Shown: positions 33,087 through 43,599 of the stretch, piece by piece
How the letters are laid out: each line of letters opens with the position of its first letter
Position numbering within the stretch: position 1 is the stretch's first letter
Assembly: GCF_028769735.1 (NCBI RefSeq)
Contig: NC_088188.1
Coordinates: forward strand, 2,751,001 to 2,815,000
Direction of reading: 5' to 3'
Length of the DNA stretch: 64,000 nt
Origin: Zonotrichia leucophrys gambelii
Taxonomy: Eukaryota; Chordata; Aves; Passeriformes; Passerellidae
The notes under the pieces: model-generated
The model's input: only the letters and a program-made list of their open reading frames with translations
Database searches by the model: none
Told to the model about the DNA's origin: nothing
Program-made: the position numbers and the translations under genes

Positions 33087-34612
33087 GGGGAGCTTTTCCT
33101 GTATGTGACTGTTTGGTCTCTTAGCAGAGTTCTCTTTTTGCCTTTAGGATAGTTGGATTTGAGATCTCCAGTGTTCTGCAGTGCAAACAACAGACAGTAA
33201 TCTGTAATTGTGTCTCTCAGGGTAAATTTCCAAAGCAGGCTTCCCACCAGCTGCTTTTCTCACCTATCCCCAAGGCCTCTGGTGTGGAACCAACCTAGAT
33301 TATTCTCTTAGTGCTGCTGCACTTGCTGAACTTCTCTGTCTTCTGCCCACCTCTTCTCCAGTTATCAAACTTCTCCAAGTTTGATAATCAGTTTTAAAGG
33401 TCTTCTGCATGTCTGCCATGAAGAAAAGATCTTGTCATGGCTTTTCAGTTTATCTGCTATTTCCTTGGGTCAGGGGTTATAACTTGTTTCCTGAACTCCT
33501 ACTTGTTTGCTGAATCAGCTGCTATTTCATATTGCAAATGATGCTCTTCAAATTGAAGCTTCTACAATCCAATTTCTTTTTTTTTTTCCTCTCCTGAGCT
33601 CTAATTGGTCTAGCTGGATTATGTTAATTATTTCTGATCAAAACTGCTTAATAAGCATGTCAGGTCAATTAGTGAGGGTCTCTAGAGTTTAAGATAGGTA
33701 TTTTCTTTTCTGTTTTTGTTATCATGTAGGCAATCCATTGTTACACATTTTATGTTTCTAGAACTATCCCTGAATTAATGAAAAGTTAACAGGCTGGGAT
33801 GTAAGAAAATGCTTCATAAACATCCACCAGTATCTTGCACTGGGGATCACTGGTACCTAAAATGCTGCTTTAATGCTTCAGCATTGAAATCAATCTTGGA
33901 ATCAGAGTTCATGGCCTCACAGCTGGCCCACGAGGGGATGAGCATCAGGAGAGCCATGTACTGCCCTGAGCCTGAGGGATGCAGGATAGAACAGGGAAAG
34001 CTGCAGCCAGGAGTGCTGTCCCTTCCTGGCCATAAAAAGCAGGGATAACAGTAATTTCCCATCTGTGACATCCATTTGAGTAACTCTGTAAAATACTCAA
34101 AGGCTGCTAAATGTTGTTATATTTATTTCTTGCAGATAACTTCTTGTAAAACCCATTCGCAAACACAGAAGTCTTTAGATTACATTGGTATAAAGGATGT
34201 CAGAGAAAAGCTGTCCACAGATTTAAGCTGGTGGGTTTTTTTAATATTCTAAATACTTGATTTATTTCTGTGAGCATAGGTTTTTATCAAACCATCTTTC
34301 TACCTAATTGAGCTAATAACTTTACTGATGTCCTCCTCTTCCTTCAGTCTGGCAAGCAATTTCCCAGCCTCATCTCCCATCTCATATATCCACATTTGAT
34401 CTGATTATTAGCATTTAATCTTTTACAAAATTCAGTGCAAGATATTCAAGCCCAGCCTTCTTTAAGGAAGTGATACCTTTTGGTGTGCTGGGTGTCATAC
34501 ACCTCCCTCGTGAGATTGCAATTTTATCATTATGTTATTGCAAGTTATTTGCTCTCCATTTTCCTTTCCCTCCTCCCCTTTTCTAACTGGCATCTGACTC
34601 TTCACAAGAAGG
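33087..34612. other. Single-copy DNA
   Basis: Nothing recognised; AT-rich with no long open frame. Confidence 0.5.
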
Positions 34613-34680
34613 TGTCTTGGTTTGGAAAGACAGGAGTCTGCTAAGGAAGGCAGGAGCTCCCCTGAAATGGAGAGGGTTTA
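34613..34680 (-). mobile_element. Terminal fragment of LTR O
   Basis: About 68 bp beginning TGTCTTGGTTTGGAAAGACA match the reverse complement of the 3' terminus of LTR O at 51520-51580 and 61020-61083 (shared words CTGCTAAGGAAGGCAGGAG and TGAAATGGAGA). It is cut off where CR1 sequence begins. Confidence 0.8.
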
Positions 34681-34748
34681 GTTGAGGGGTTGGGTCTGGG
34701 TTGGACTCGATGATCTTGAAGGTCTCTTCCAACCCAGTGATTCTGTGA
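34681..34748 (+). mobile_element. CR1 tail, extreme 3' end
   Basis: The segment contains GGTTGGACTCGATGATCTTG, GGTCTCTTCCAACCCAG and a final TGATTCTGTGA, the standard CR1 3' terminus. It is only about 65 bp long and fused directly to the LTR O fragment. Confidence 0.88.
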
Positions 34749-35636
34749 ATTCCTTGTTTTGATAAATCAAAGCTTAAAACTTGCTAGAAAACAGCTCTCA
34801 ATAAGAATTCTTTGCTACTGTGCCTTTCCCATGTATGCCAGGTGCCCTTACTGGGAAGCCACTGAATGGCCTTTTTTTGTTTCCAACTGCAAACCTATCC
34901 CTATGTACATCACCAGTGTGTGTCAAACACTAAATTATTTATCATTAGTCATAGGTGCTTCATGTGTGTCACATAATTAACCTGTCCAATTAACAGGGAA
35001 GAGGAGTTGAAAAAACATGACATTGCAAGCTCCAAGTCTTCTCTACATAGCATGAAAATGGAATACAATTGCATTTACCATTTAGGTCTTCTGAGTTCAA
35101 AGATTTTCTGCATTTTATTAAGAAAAGAGGTTTCCTTTGGGTCTCATTTATGGCAATATTTTAAATACAAGATCTTTTCTACGCAATTATATCTAAGGGA
35201 CATCAATGATTAAACTAAAAAATAGAGTACTGCTCATTATCTTCACACTGCATGAGTTTGAGAGTGTGGGGTGTTTTTGTTAGACTTTTGACTAATAGTG
35301 GTTTTAGTCTTGTTTCTGAGGGATGAGATGTTGGGAGGAGTGTTTAATTTCTGAACTCATTAGGACTGTGAAATGGTCATTTTGGGACTTGACTGCTAAC
35401 AGCTGAGACATTCTGGGACCTTCTGCAATGGAAGATTTGAAAAGGCTGAGGGAAATCTGTTCCTGGTGATGGATAACACCTTTGCTCTGTACTTCCTCCA
35501 GGCAGCATGCTCTGAAAATAGAGCATGGGAGGTGTGGGCTGTGCAGCTGGACTCAGCTGAGAGCAGAGGGTTGTGTGCTTCTCAGGCAGCCACACAACAG
35601 GGAAGAAAACCTTTGCCAAAGATGTAGGAGATGCAC
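34749..35636. other. Single-copy DNA
   Basis: No element is recognised up to the target duplication of LTR K2. Confidence 0.5.
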
Positions 35637-36123
35637 TGTGTTGGTGGTTTTTCACTAACAGGAGAGGACTGCTGGGATATGTTCCTTGATGCCACAATAA
35701 AGCTCAGTCCTATTACATGGTCGAGACAATTGGAAGATGGCAACAGCTCATGGCTTGCCGGCAGCAGGCAAAGATTTCTTTGTTACAGAACATTTAAAAA
35801 ACTCTCTAGCCAATAGCACATTGCTAAAGCTTACAAACAGTTGTTCTAGCCAACCACTACAAGCACACCTACACCTGCTTCACACAATGCTTGCTTCTTT
35901 TCTATTAACAAGACACAATACTCTAATATTAAGCTTAAAATCATCTACTATCTTGCCAAGCATATTTTCTGCAGTCTTAATGTCTATGTTAGCCAAGCCT
36001 AAAACTCAAGCTATTGAGTTATCTGTTTTCTGTTCTTTCTCTATCTAAGTTTTCTGTTCTTTCTGTTTCTAAGGCTTGCTTTTACAGCTTTCTGGAAATC
36101 TTCTTTCCTTTACAATTTCCACA
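35637..36123 (-). mobile_element. Solo LTR family K, copy 2
   Basis: The element is 487 bp, starts TGTGTTGGTGG and ends AATTTCCACA in window orientation. It is flanked by a perfect 6-bp target duplication ATGCAC (35631-35636 and 36124-36129). Its reverse complement aligns with K1, for example TGTGCTTGTAGTGGTTGGCT against TGTGCTTATAGTGGTTCGAT. The strand is inferred from that alignment and is less certain than the boundaries, since an AATAAA on the plus strand (about 35696) argues weakly the other way. Confidence 0.87.
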
Positions 36124-38220
36124 ATGCACCTTTCCTTTCTAACAAGGAGGCCTATGGCTTTCCATCTGGGGCAAGCAAGAGTAGTAGTACTTGTTGTACT
36201 CACAAATTCCTCTCACCCACTTGAAAGTATTGTCCCTGCTCTGAGTGCCAAGCTCCACAGCAGAACCTGGGGGTTGACCAGAAATGTGTGAGTATTCTTT
36301 TATAATTGTTTTGGGTTGGTATTTTTCAAGGCAAGGAACTAAAGCAGATACTTTTCAAACAAAGGGATGTGCAGGAGAATGTATTGAGCAAGTTGGGTGC
36401 ATTTGATCCTTAGACTTGGTGATGTAAATGTAGTGACTGGGTCAAAAACTTAAATAGAAGCAGGATCCACACAAACTTGAAGATGTGGCTCAATAAAGCC
36501 TAGAGAATTCATTAGAAAATGCAGTTGTTCTTAATTGCAAAGTTTGGTATAACACTCTCATACAGCAGGAAGAGAAGAATTCAAAACCACAAAAGTAATA
36601 AACTCTGCAAATGCAAGGACCTGACAGGCATGAGATAGCTCACCCTGTCTGGGGTTCTGCACATAAAGCTGCAGTCAAACATAAGCAAAACATCTTTTTT
36701 CTCCTTGAAAAAACAAAATGTGAGTGAAGCATTGTGGATTTTTGTTTGGGGTTTCATTTTTCTTTCAATTTTTTTATTTCCTCCCAGTGTGTTTGTACAA
36801 AGTTTCAGGCACAGATTTTACAACTTTTTATTGAAGTCTTCACAAGCACCCTCTCTTCAACAATATATCCAAATACATTTTGATGTGTAAAAGCTCATGA
36901 AGAGTGGTTAATGTGATAAAAGCAGAAGCTTGAAGCAATGACATCTAAAGAGAGCCTGTCTGAAGATCTTGAAATCAGATAGAATAAAGAGAAGGCTAAA
37001 ATGACAAACATGTTTGATCTTCTGTACTTAAACAGAAAATCATTTCTGAGCCCTGTCTTATCCTATAAAGGAGCTGATGAATGTCTCAGATTTAGATACA
37101 TGTAGCTATATTTGCTACTGAGAAAATTACATACTTGCCCTTTTGCACTAGCACTGTCGTTTGGCAGTTCATTGATTTAAAAACCCAAATCACCCACTCC
37201 ATTCCTCCTCCCCTCTCTGCCCAAAAAAGTACTCAAGTGGAAAACAGAAGCTGGCTTTCTTCTGCAAGGAAGGAATTAATTTCCTTAAGGAAAAGCAGTG
37301 AAATGCCTCCAAAAATGAAGTGGTGAGATGATTTTGGGTCAGGCAGAGCAGCACAATGCACACAGAAGGCAGCTGCTGAGACAAGTGCAGGCACTGCAAT
37401 GGAACTGCACCATTTATGGGGGAAAGGGCAGCGAATGAGGGTGAGAGAAGACAATTTCTGTGGCATTAAACCTGCAAATTAGGGGAAAATAGGAAGGAAT
37501 TATATGGTGTGAGCCCTAAACCTCTCATTTTTGTATCAAAGTCTGCAGCTCACAGGCAGAGAGCCTGGTAATGAGGAGGTAATGATGATCATCCTTAAAT
37601 TTACCACTGGACATGAATGGCACAGACAAGCTGAGACCTACAGCCTGTCCTTTAGAAAGACAGACTCTGTTCATGCAGAATTGAAAGAAACTGTACATTT
37701 GCCCTTATTTTTAAATACTTCTTCCTCCGAGCCCATAAGACATTAAAGTCTTTTAATTTTTTTTTCTTTTTACATAAAAAAACTTTTTTTTTTGTCTGCA
37801 TGCTGGAGGTTCCTAGTCCAACCCCTTCAGTTACAAAAAGCTTTTAATATATTAGAGCCCTGATTCAGTAAATCATTTAAATAGTTGTTTTATTGTAAGT
37901 GCACCATGATATATACAACTCTGGGTTCCACATTCAGGGGCAAGGTGGCCTTGGACCTTTAAAATAAATAATGGGGCATTAGAAAAATTAATCTCTATTA
38001 AAAGATGCCCTGTTCCTTCATCCTGTGAGGAAGTGCAGAGAGAATTGCAGGAGGCTGGGCGTACAGCCTGTAGTTACTGCCTGTTACAGATATATATTAT
38101 AATATTGGCTTTTTGCAAATACTAAAATGGATTCTATATGTGTGGTGTTAAAGTAACTTTGCTATAAAGATGTAATTTTTATTTCTGTTGATAAATAAGC
38201 TTGGACATAGTGAAATAGCT
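36124..38220. other. Single-copy AT-rich DNA
   Basis: No exon or clear repeat. A possible CR1 scrap near 37808-37832 was too short to call. Confidence 0.5.
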
Positions 38221-38436
38221 ATTATATATATACATAATATATAATATATATTATATATTATATCAATATAATACAATGTAAATTATATTATATTTTATTA
38301 TATTTTATTATATTACATTACATTATATTATGTTATGTTATATTATAGTACAGTATAGTATATTTTGATATATTATAGTATACTATATTATATTAATTAT
38401 TATATATAGATAGTATATAATATACTATATTATGTA
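38221..38436. repeat. AT-rich block flanked by 8-bp direct repeats
   Basis: About 216 bp consist almost entirely of A and T (TATAATATA, TATTATATTA, TAGTATA motifs). The word AAATAGCT sits on both sides, at 38213-38220 and 38437-38444. There is no regular period and no coding potential. Confidence 0.75.
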
Positions 38437-38444
38437 AAATAGCT

Positions 38445-38935
38445 TGTGTTAAAATGTCTGCTTGATTGGGATAACATTCAAGGAACATATGATGAAGACC
38501 CTGCTGTTGACATGCCATTTATCAGCACTCACCATCTGAAGAGAGTGTGGACCAAGGCCCAAAACTGGAGATGATAACAAAAATGGACTAAAACCACAAC
38601 CAAGGAATACACGTGCCCTAAAAAGGTGGACCCAAGGAGAAGCCAGGCTAAACAGTTCTTGGAACATGTAAATTAGTTTGATATACATAATTGTTTATGA
38701 GTATGTAACAGGCTGATGCCACAGAAATGGTATATAAATGGTATATAAAGGGTGTTTCCAAAATAGCAGGTGTACTCTTGGTGGAATGCCAGGAGGCACC
38801 TTGGCCTTAAATCTTTGGTTTATTGTCTTTGTCTCCTATTAAACTTTATTAAACTTACTTTTTAGACTTACTTTTTAAAAACCTTTTTTAAACTTACTAA
38901 ATGTTTACAGGAGAGTGAATGTTGTTTTTCACCCC
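38445..38935 (+). mobile_element. LTR-like element E
   Basis: The segment starts TGTGTTAAAATGTCTGC. It contains a duplicated TATA-like word (AATGGTATATAAA near 38730) and repeated ATTAAACTTTATTAAACTT polyadenylation-like words near 38835-38865, then ends around TTGTTTTTCA (38935). This promoter-to-polyadenylation layout and the CTTTGTCTCCTATTAAA block are those of a songbird LTR that I recognise from memory. The next bases, CCCCTGGCGCAGAG, resemble the start of a lysine-type primer binding site. No second copy is present to fix the boundaries. Confidence 0.6.
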
Positions 38936-40822
38936 TGGCGCAGAGAGCAGCCAGGCTGGTGCTCACTGGCTCTGCCCTCACCTCTCCAGGAGGACCTGGG
39001 CTTCAGCTTTGCTTTGCTGTCTCTGTCCAGAGCCAAGATGTGTCCACATGTTCTTGTAAGCAATTCACTGACCTAAATGCAATGTATCTGCATAAACAAA
39101 ATCTCTAATTTCATGCAATTAATACTGATGAAAAGGAGTGAGGAGAAAGCACCAGCTGTAGCTCAATGAAGGCTGGAGCCACCTAAGCCACAGTGTATGG
39201 TCTCCATTCTGCAGAGAGCAGCACTTTGAATGCTGTTTTAGAGATGCTCTAATTCCTCATGAGCCCACATCTCTGATATTACACTGAAGTTACACTTGAA
39301 TGTACAATATTTGCATTCCACTTGCTAATTCACGTTGCTTATTCTCTCTAATCTTGACATCACAGCACAAATCCTTTTCATGCTCTATTTCCCATGCAGT
39401 GCAGCTTCTTTGGTTTGTAAGCAACATTATTTTCCCCATTAAAGTTAATTTTCATAGTAGACTATGGACTTTCTCTCATGCCCTCCACTTTTCAGGAGGA
39501 GCCACACAAAAACCAAAGGAATTTTTATGGGTTACTGAAAAGGTACTGGTAAATCCTGCTCTTCTTTTTCTAAGCTGGTGAGAGTTGTTACATACACAGG
39601 ATTGTGGATAAAACCACACCTCACCAGTGGACAGTCAAAGCAGACATAATGCATCATATTAGAATGTGAACATACCAAGGAATCCACTGAGGAAGAGGAG
39701 AGAGAGCAGCTGCTGAAGGCATTTTATCCATGATGGATAAAATCAATGCAGAAGAAGTAAATGTGAATCCTGGAGGTGATCTGTGAGCAAAAAGAAAGGT
39801 CCATGAGGAAAACAGAATGAGTGTGTGAAGAACCACAGAAGGTGGCATAGATTTTGCAAGGAACTTTTCAATATGTGGTGTCCTCAAAAAAACCCTTGTA
39901 ATTCCTCAGACTTTGCTGGCTTCATGTAGCTGCAATTTAGGCCCATTTTTTTCCAAAACAAAACTGAATGTACCTGACCTAAATCAGCACATCTGTCTCA
40001 TTAAAAAGCTGTCAGCTCACCCTGAAGAACACTGACCAATATACAATATATCCTCTCCTCCAGTGTTTGTTTGTTTTCTGTGATAGCTTCAATGGCACAT
40101 CAGAACTGGTAGATCTTAGCTTGTCCTGGCATAAGGTCTGGTTTGGCACCCAGAGAAAGTAATGTTGAGTCAAGGCTCATTCACTGGTTTTATATTTGCT
40201 GACTTTGCACTAAGAAATCATTTCAGGATCCATCTCCCAGTTCTATAGCTGGGAATTCAGGATAGACAACCTGCAAAATGCTGCAGGAGAAAACAGTCTG
40301 TGCTCTGTGGTACAATTTAGACCATCTGTGAAGACAAATCCTTCCAAGCTGTATTTTTGCTGCTGCTCTCTGACATCTTTCTCTGCTGGAATATGAGTTA
40401 TGCAACAGTGATTTTCAACAGATATCAATAAAAGTGACCTCAGATTCAGCAACCCCATAGCTCTTTATGCCTTGTCAGTGTGCATAGGCACAAAGAGGTA
40501 GTTCCTATAAATCCACTTTTATTCCTTCAGTGTTTGATTTCCCCTCGTACAGGAAACAGCATGGGTTTTCCTTTTGGCTCTGAGGCAAAAGGTTTTATTT
40601 CTCTTTCATTGCCTTCTGAATAAATCCTTCTAAACATATAATGAGACATCAACAATGCATTTTTGCATGGCTTCTAATGAAAGACTCTTCATGGACTTTA
40701 CTTTTTGTGGCGTGCAGGGGAAGGAAATATCCAGTGTTATTGTTGAAGTAAATATATTTATATTATATCCTTAAGAGTTGCTACATGGATAGAGCTCATG
40801 AGCCTTAACAGCAGCACCTGCT
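38936..40822. other. Single-copy DNA
   Basis: Nothing recognised. Confidence 0.5.
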
Positions 40823-41192
40823 TGTGGTGGTGTTCACAGGGGTCTTAGGATGAGGGAAGAGATGAGGATCTGACTCCATGTTTCAGAAAGCTTGATTTAT
40901 TATTTTATCATATATATTATATTAAAACTATACTAAAAGAATAGAAAAATTATTTCATCAGAAAGCTAAGAATAGAATGGGAATGATATCAAAGGCTTGT
41001 GACGGACTGAGACAGTCCAGTTGACTGTGACTGGCCATTAATTAGAAACAACCACATGAGACCAATCACAGATGCACCTGTTGCACTCCACAGCAGCAGA
41101 TAATCATTGTTTACATTTTGTTCCTGAGGCCTCTCAACTTCTCAGGAGAAAAAATCCTAAGGAAAGGATTTTCAGAAAATATCACGGCTACA
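40823..41192 (-). mobile_element. Solo LTR family H, minus orientation
   Basis: The element runs from TGTGGTGGTGTTCAC (40823) to CACGGCTACA (41192), 370 bp. It is flanked by a perfect 6-bp target duplication CCTGCT (40817-40822 and 41193-41198). On the minus strand it begins TGTAGCCGTGATATTTTCTG, the variant start also seen at 43103. The AT tract is short here, unlike the expanded copies. Confidence 0.9.
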
Positions 41193-42065
41193 CCTGCTTT
41201 AAATGGCTTCTCATTTCTTCTGTCCTGTCTTTTGTGTGCTCAGACGTGGTTCAAACAACAGAAACTGCTTCAGGTTTGTGTCAGAATTCCTGCAGATTCC
41301 TGCTGTGGATGGTGGAGGTGCAGAACCGTTGGATTAGTCCTCAAGGAACAGGGGTTGTACCTGTAACCTGTCAAAACATGAAATCAAGTTTGAAAGTTTA
41401 ACTCTCCATCTATTGAGGGGAAAATAAAGGGTCCAATGCAAGGCTGGGACTCAGCTGCACAAATGTCACCCCAGACATTCCTCCAGCTGCCATTTCAAAC
41501 CAGCACAGCTCTGTACAGGTCCTGTGATCCACCCACAGCCTGTTCTGGGGGTTTAGGCATTGAGTCATTGCCTGGTCCAACTTTCACTCTTTATACAAAG
41601 TTTCTGGCTCAGGGCCTGTGAAGACAGGCAATGCTCTGAACTAGTTGATTTCAGTAGCAGAGGGGAGAAAGACAAACTTCTACCATTTCATACTTAGCCC
41701 CCTCATCCCAGCTGAGGATCATCCTCGTCCTCATCCTCACTAAAAGCTCTTCCCTCTCTGTCCAAGCTGCCCTCACACTTTGGCCAACAGAACACCCTGG
41801 AGGCACTCCAGGGCTGGAGACTGGTATTTCTGCTTTAGGCTAAGAAACCTCAACCATTCTGGGATCAATTATTTGCATGCTGAGGTTATCCCACTCCATG
41901 GCAGCAAGGTTTGTGTTCATTCAGAGCTCATACAGATGTTTTTCTCAAAATTGCCAAACTTTCCATTTGTTCTCATCTTGTTCTCTGAGGTAGCACCATC
42001 TGTGTACCAAGTGGTTTGTAGTAGACAGCCATGGGTTTTCTCTTCTGGAAAAAGATTAATAAAAG

Positions 42066-42122
42066 ATGGTTAAATTGCCCTGCGATGGGTTAAATTGCCC
42101 TATGATGGTTATATTTCCCTGT
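42066..42122. repeat. 20-bp tandem repeat, three copies
   Basis: GATGGTTAAATTGCCCTGC is followed by two variants (GATGGGTTAAATTGCCCTAT and GATGGTTATATTTCCCTG). Confidence 0.85.
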
Positions 42123-42227
42123 TCCCTACACTGAAACACTTCCTGCACAATAGTGAGCTTCAGATGGTTTTGTCTTACTTGACTTCAATATTGCATCCTG
42201 ACTTCCAAACCAGATCCCCAAAACATA

Positions 42228-42283
42228 CAGACATTTATAGACAATATAGACATATAAACATTATAGACAATATAGACATTTAA
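42228..42283. repeat. Short tandem duplication
   Basis: The word TATAGACAATATAGACAT occurs twice with an offset of about 27 bp. Confidence 0.8.
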
Positions 42284-43102
42284 AGGATACCTCTCAACAA
42301 TGCCCTGAAAAGATAACTACACTAATTTTTTCCTTTTTACCTTTCTGTCACCAATTCAGAATTATAAAATGCACAATTATACTGCACAGATTTCCATTCT
42401 TCCCTGCACAGCACTTAAAATGTTTTGTTCTCTTACCAGAAGATTTTTTTCAATATTTATAGTCTAGATGCTTTTTATGTGTCTTGAACTCCACAGACTC
42501 TCCAATAATTCCTTTCAAGACTCCTTATTTCTGAAACTACCTTTGTGTGATTTCATTTCACACTGTTCTACAGAGTGCATCTTCACATCTTCATATAGTT
42601 GTCAGCTTTTTTTTTAATTAATTTTATTTTTATCTACAGCAGTGCTTGGAGTTTAACAATCTCAGTTTGTAGTTTAGTGGGGAGCACACAATGTGAGGTG
42701 GAACCAAGCCATTAGAACACTCTGGACAAGCTGGGTTTTCTCTGTCTTTGCAATCCTCCTGAGTGGGGAGGAGGGTGTGTGGCACAAATGTGAAGAGCTG
42801 GGACAACTCAAAGGGCATTTTGGGGTCTGCAGGGTGTAGAGCTTTGTGTTTCTCCAATCGCTGAGCTGCAGCCAGTACAGGACAGCTGATCTTCCCAAGA
42901 GCATTCCATTTAAAAAACAAGCTGGAAAATCATGGTCTAGCATAAGGTTAAATTATCCTACTGAAAATGGACAGATGCAAACTCATCTGCCAGGTCTGGC
43001 TGACAATTCTGAGCACTGATGCCTTTAATTCAGGCAAAGACAGGCCAGGGCATGGAGGCTTTTGGTGCTGTAATGGCAGAACAGACAAAAATGAAGGGTT
43101 AT

Positions 43103-43599
43103 TGTCACTGTGATATTTTCTGAAAAATCCCTTTGCCAGGATTCTTCTCCTAGGAAGATGAGAAGCCTCAGCTTCTCCATGTTTTGCTCCTCTAGAATGT
43201 AGTCTGGAGATTGTTTATCCACACATGTGAATTGTTTTTAATTAATGGCCAATCACAACCAGCTGTGTCAGACTCTCTGAGTCAGTCGCAGGTTTTCATT
43301 ATCATTCTTTTCTAACCTTCTGATGTATCCTTCTCTTTCTTTAGCATAGTTTTAGTATACCATTTCAATATAATTTAATGTAATATATAATATATAATAT
43401 ATAATATATAATATATAATATATAATATATAATATATAATATATAATATATAATATATAATATATAATATATAATATATAATATATAATATATAATATAT
43501 AATATATAATATAAAATGTAATATAATATATCAACCCTCTAAAAACATAGAGTCAAATTCTCATCTCTCACCTCATCCTAGAAAACTCACAACACCACA
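43103..43599 (+). mobile_element. LTR family H variant expanded by a heptamer array
   Basis: The LTR starts TGTCACTGTGATATTTTCTG and ends CACAACACCACA. Family blocks CTCCTAGGAAGATGAGAAGC and GGAGATTGTTTATCCACA are present. Its AT tract has grown into about 19 heptamer units (43376-43530). No clean target duplication is visible. Confidence 0.8.
43376..43530. repeat. (AATATAT)n microsatellite inside LTR H
   Basis: The pure seven-base array at about 43381-43512 has short degenerate edges. The Ile/Tyr-rich minus-strand frame at 43352-43534 is an artefact of it. Confidence 0.95.

Larger units (their letters stand above)
41193..43102. other. Single-copy DNA with a possible terminal exon
   Basis: A long pyrimidine tract ends CTCAG at 41243. 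An open frame then continues about 50 codons to TAA at 41399-41401, with AATAAA at 41423-41428. This is a weak terminal-exon candidate only. Two small tandem repeats follow at 42066 and 42228. The rest shows nothing. Confidence 0.4.

Noticed and set aside
37800..37835. TTCCTAGTCCAACCCCTTC, possible CR1 scrap
   Set aside because: Too short and without the rest of the CR1 tail.
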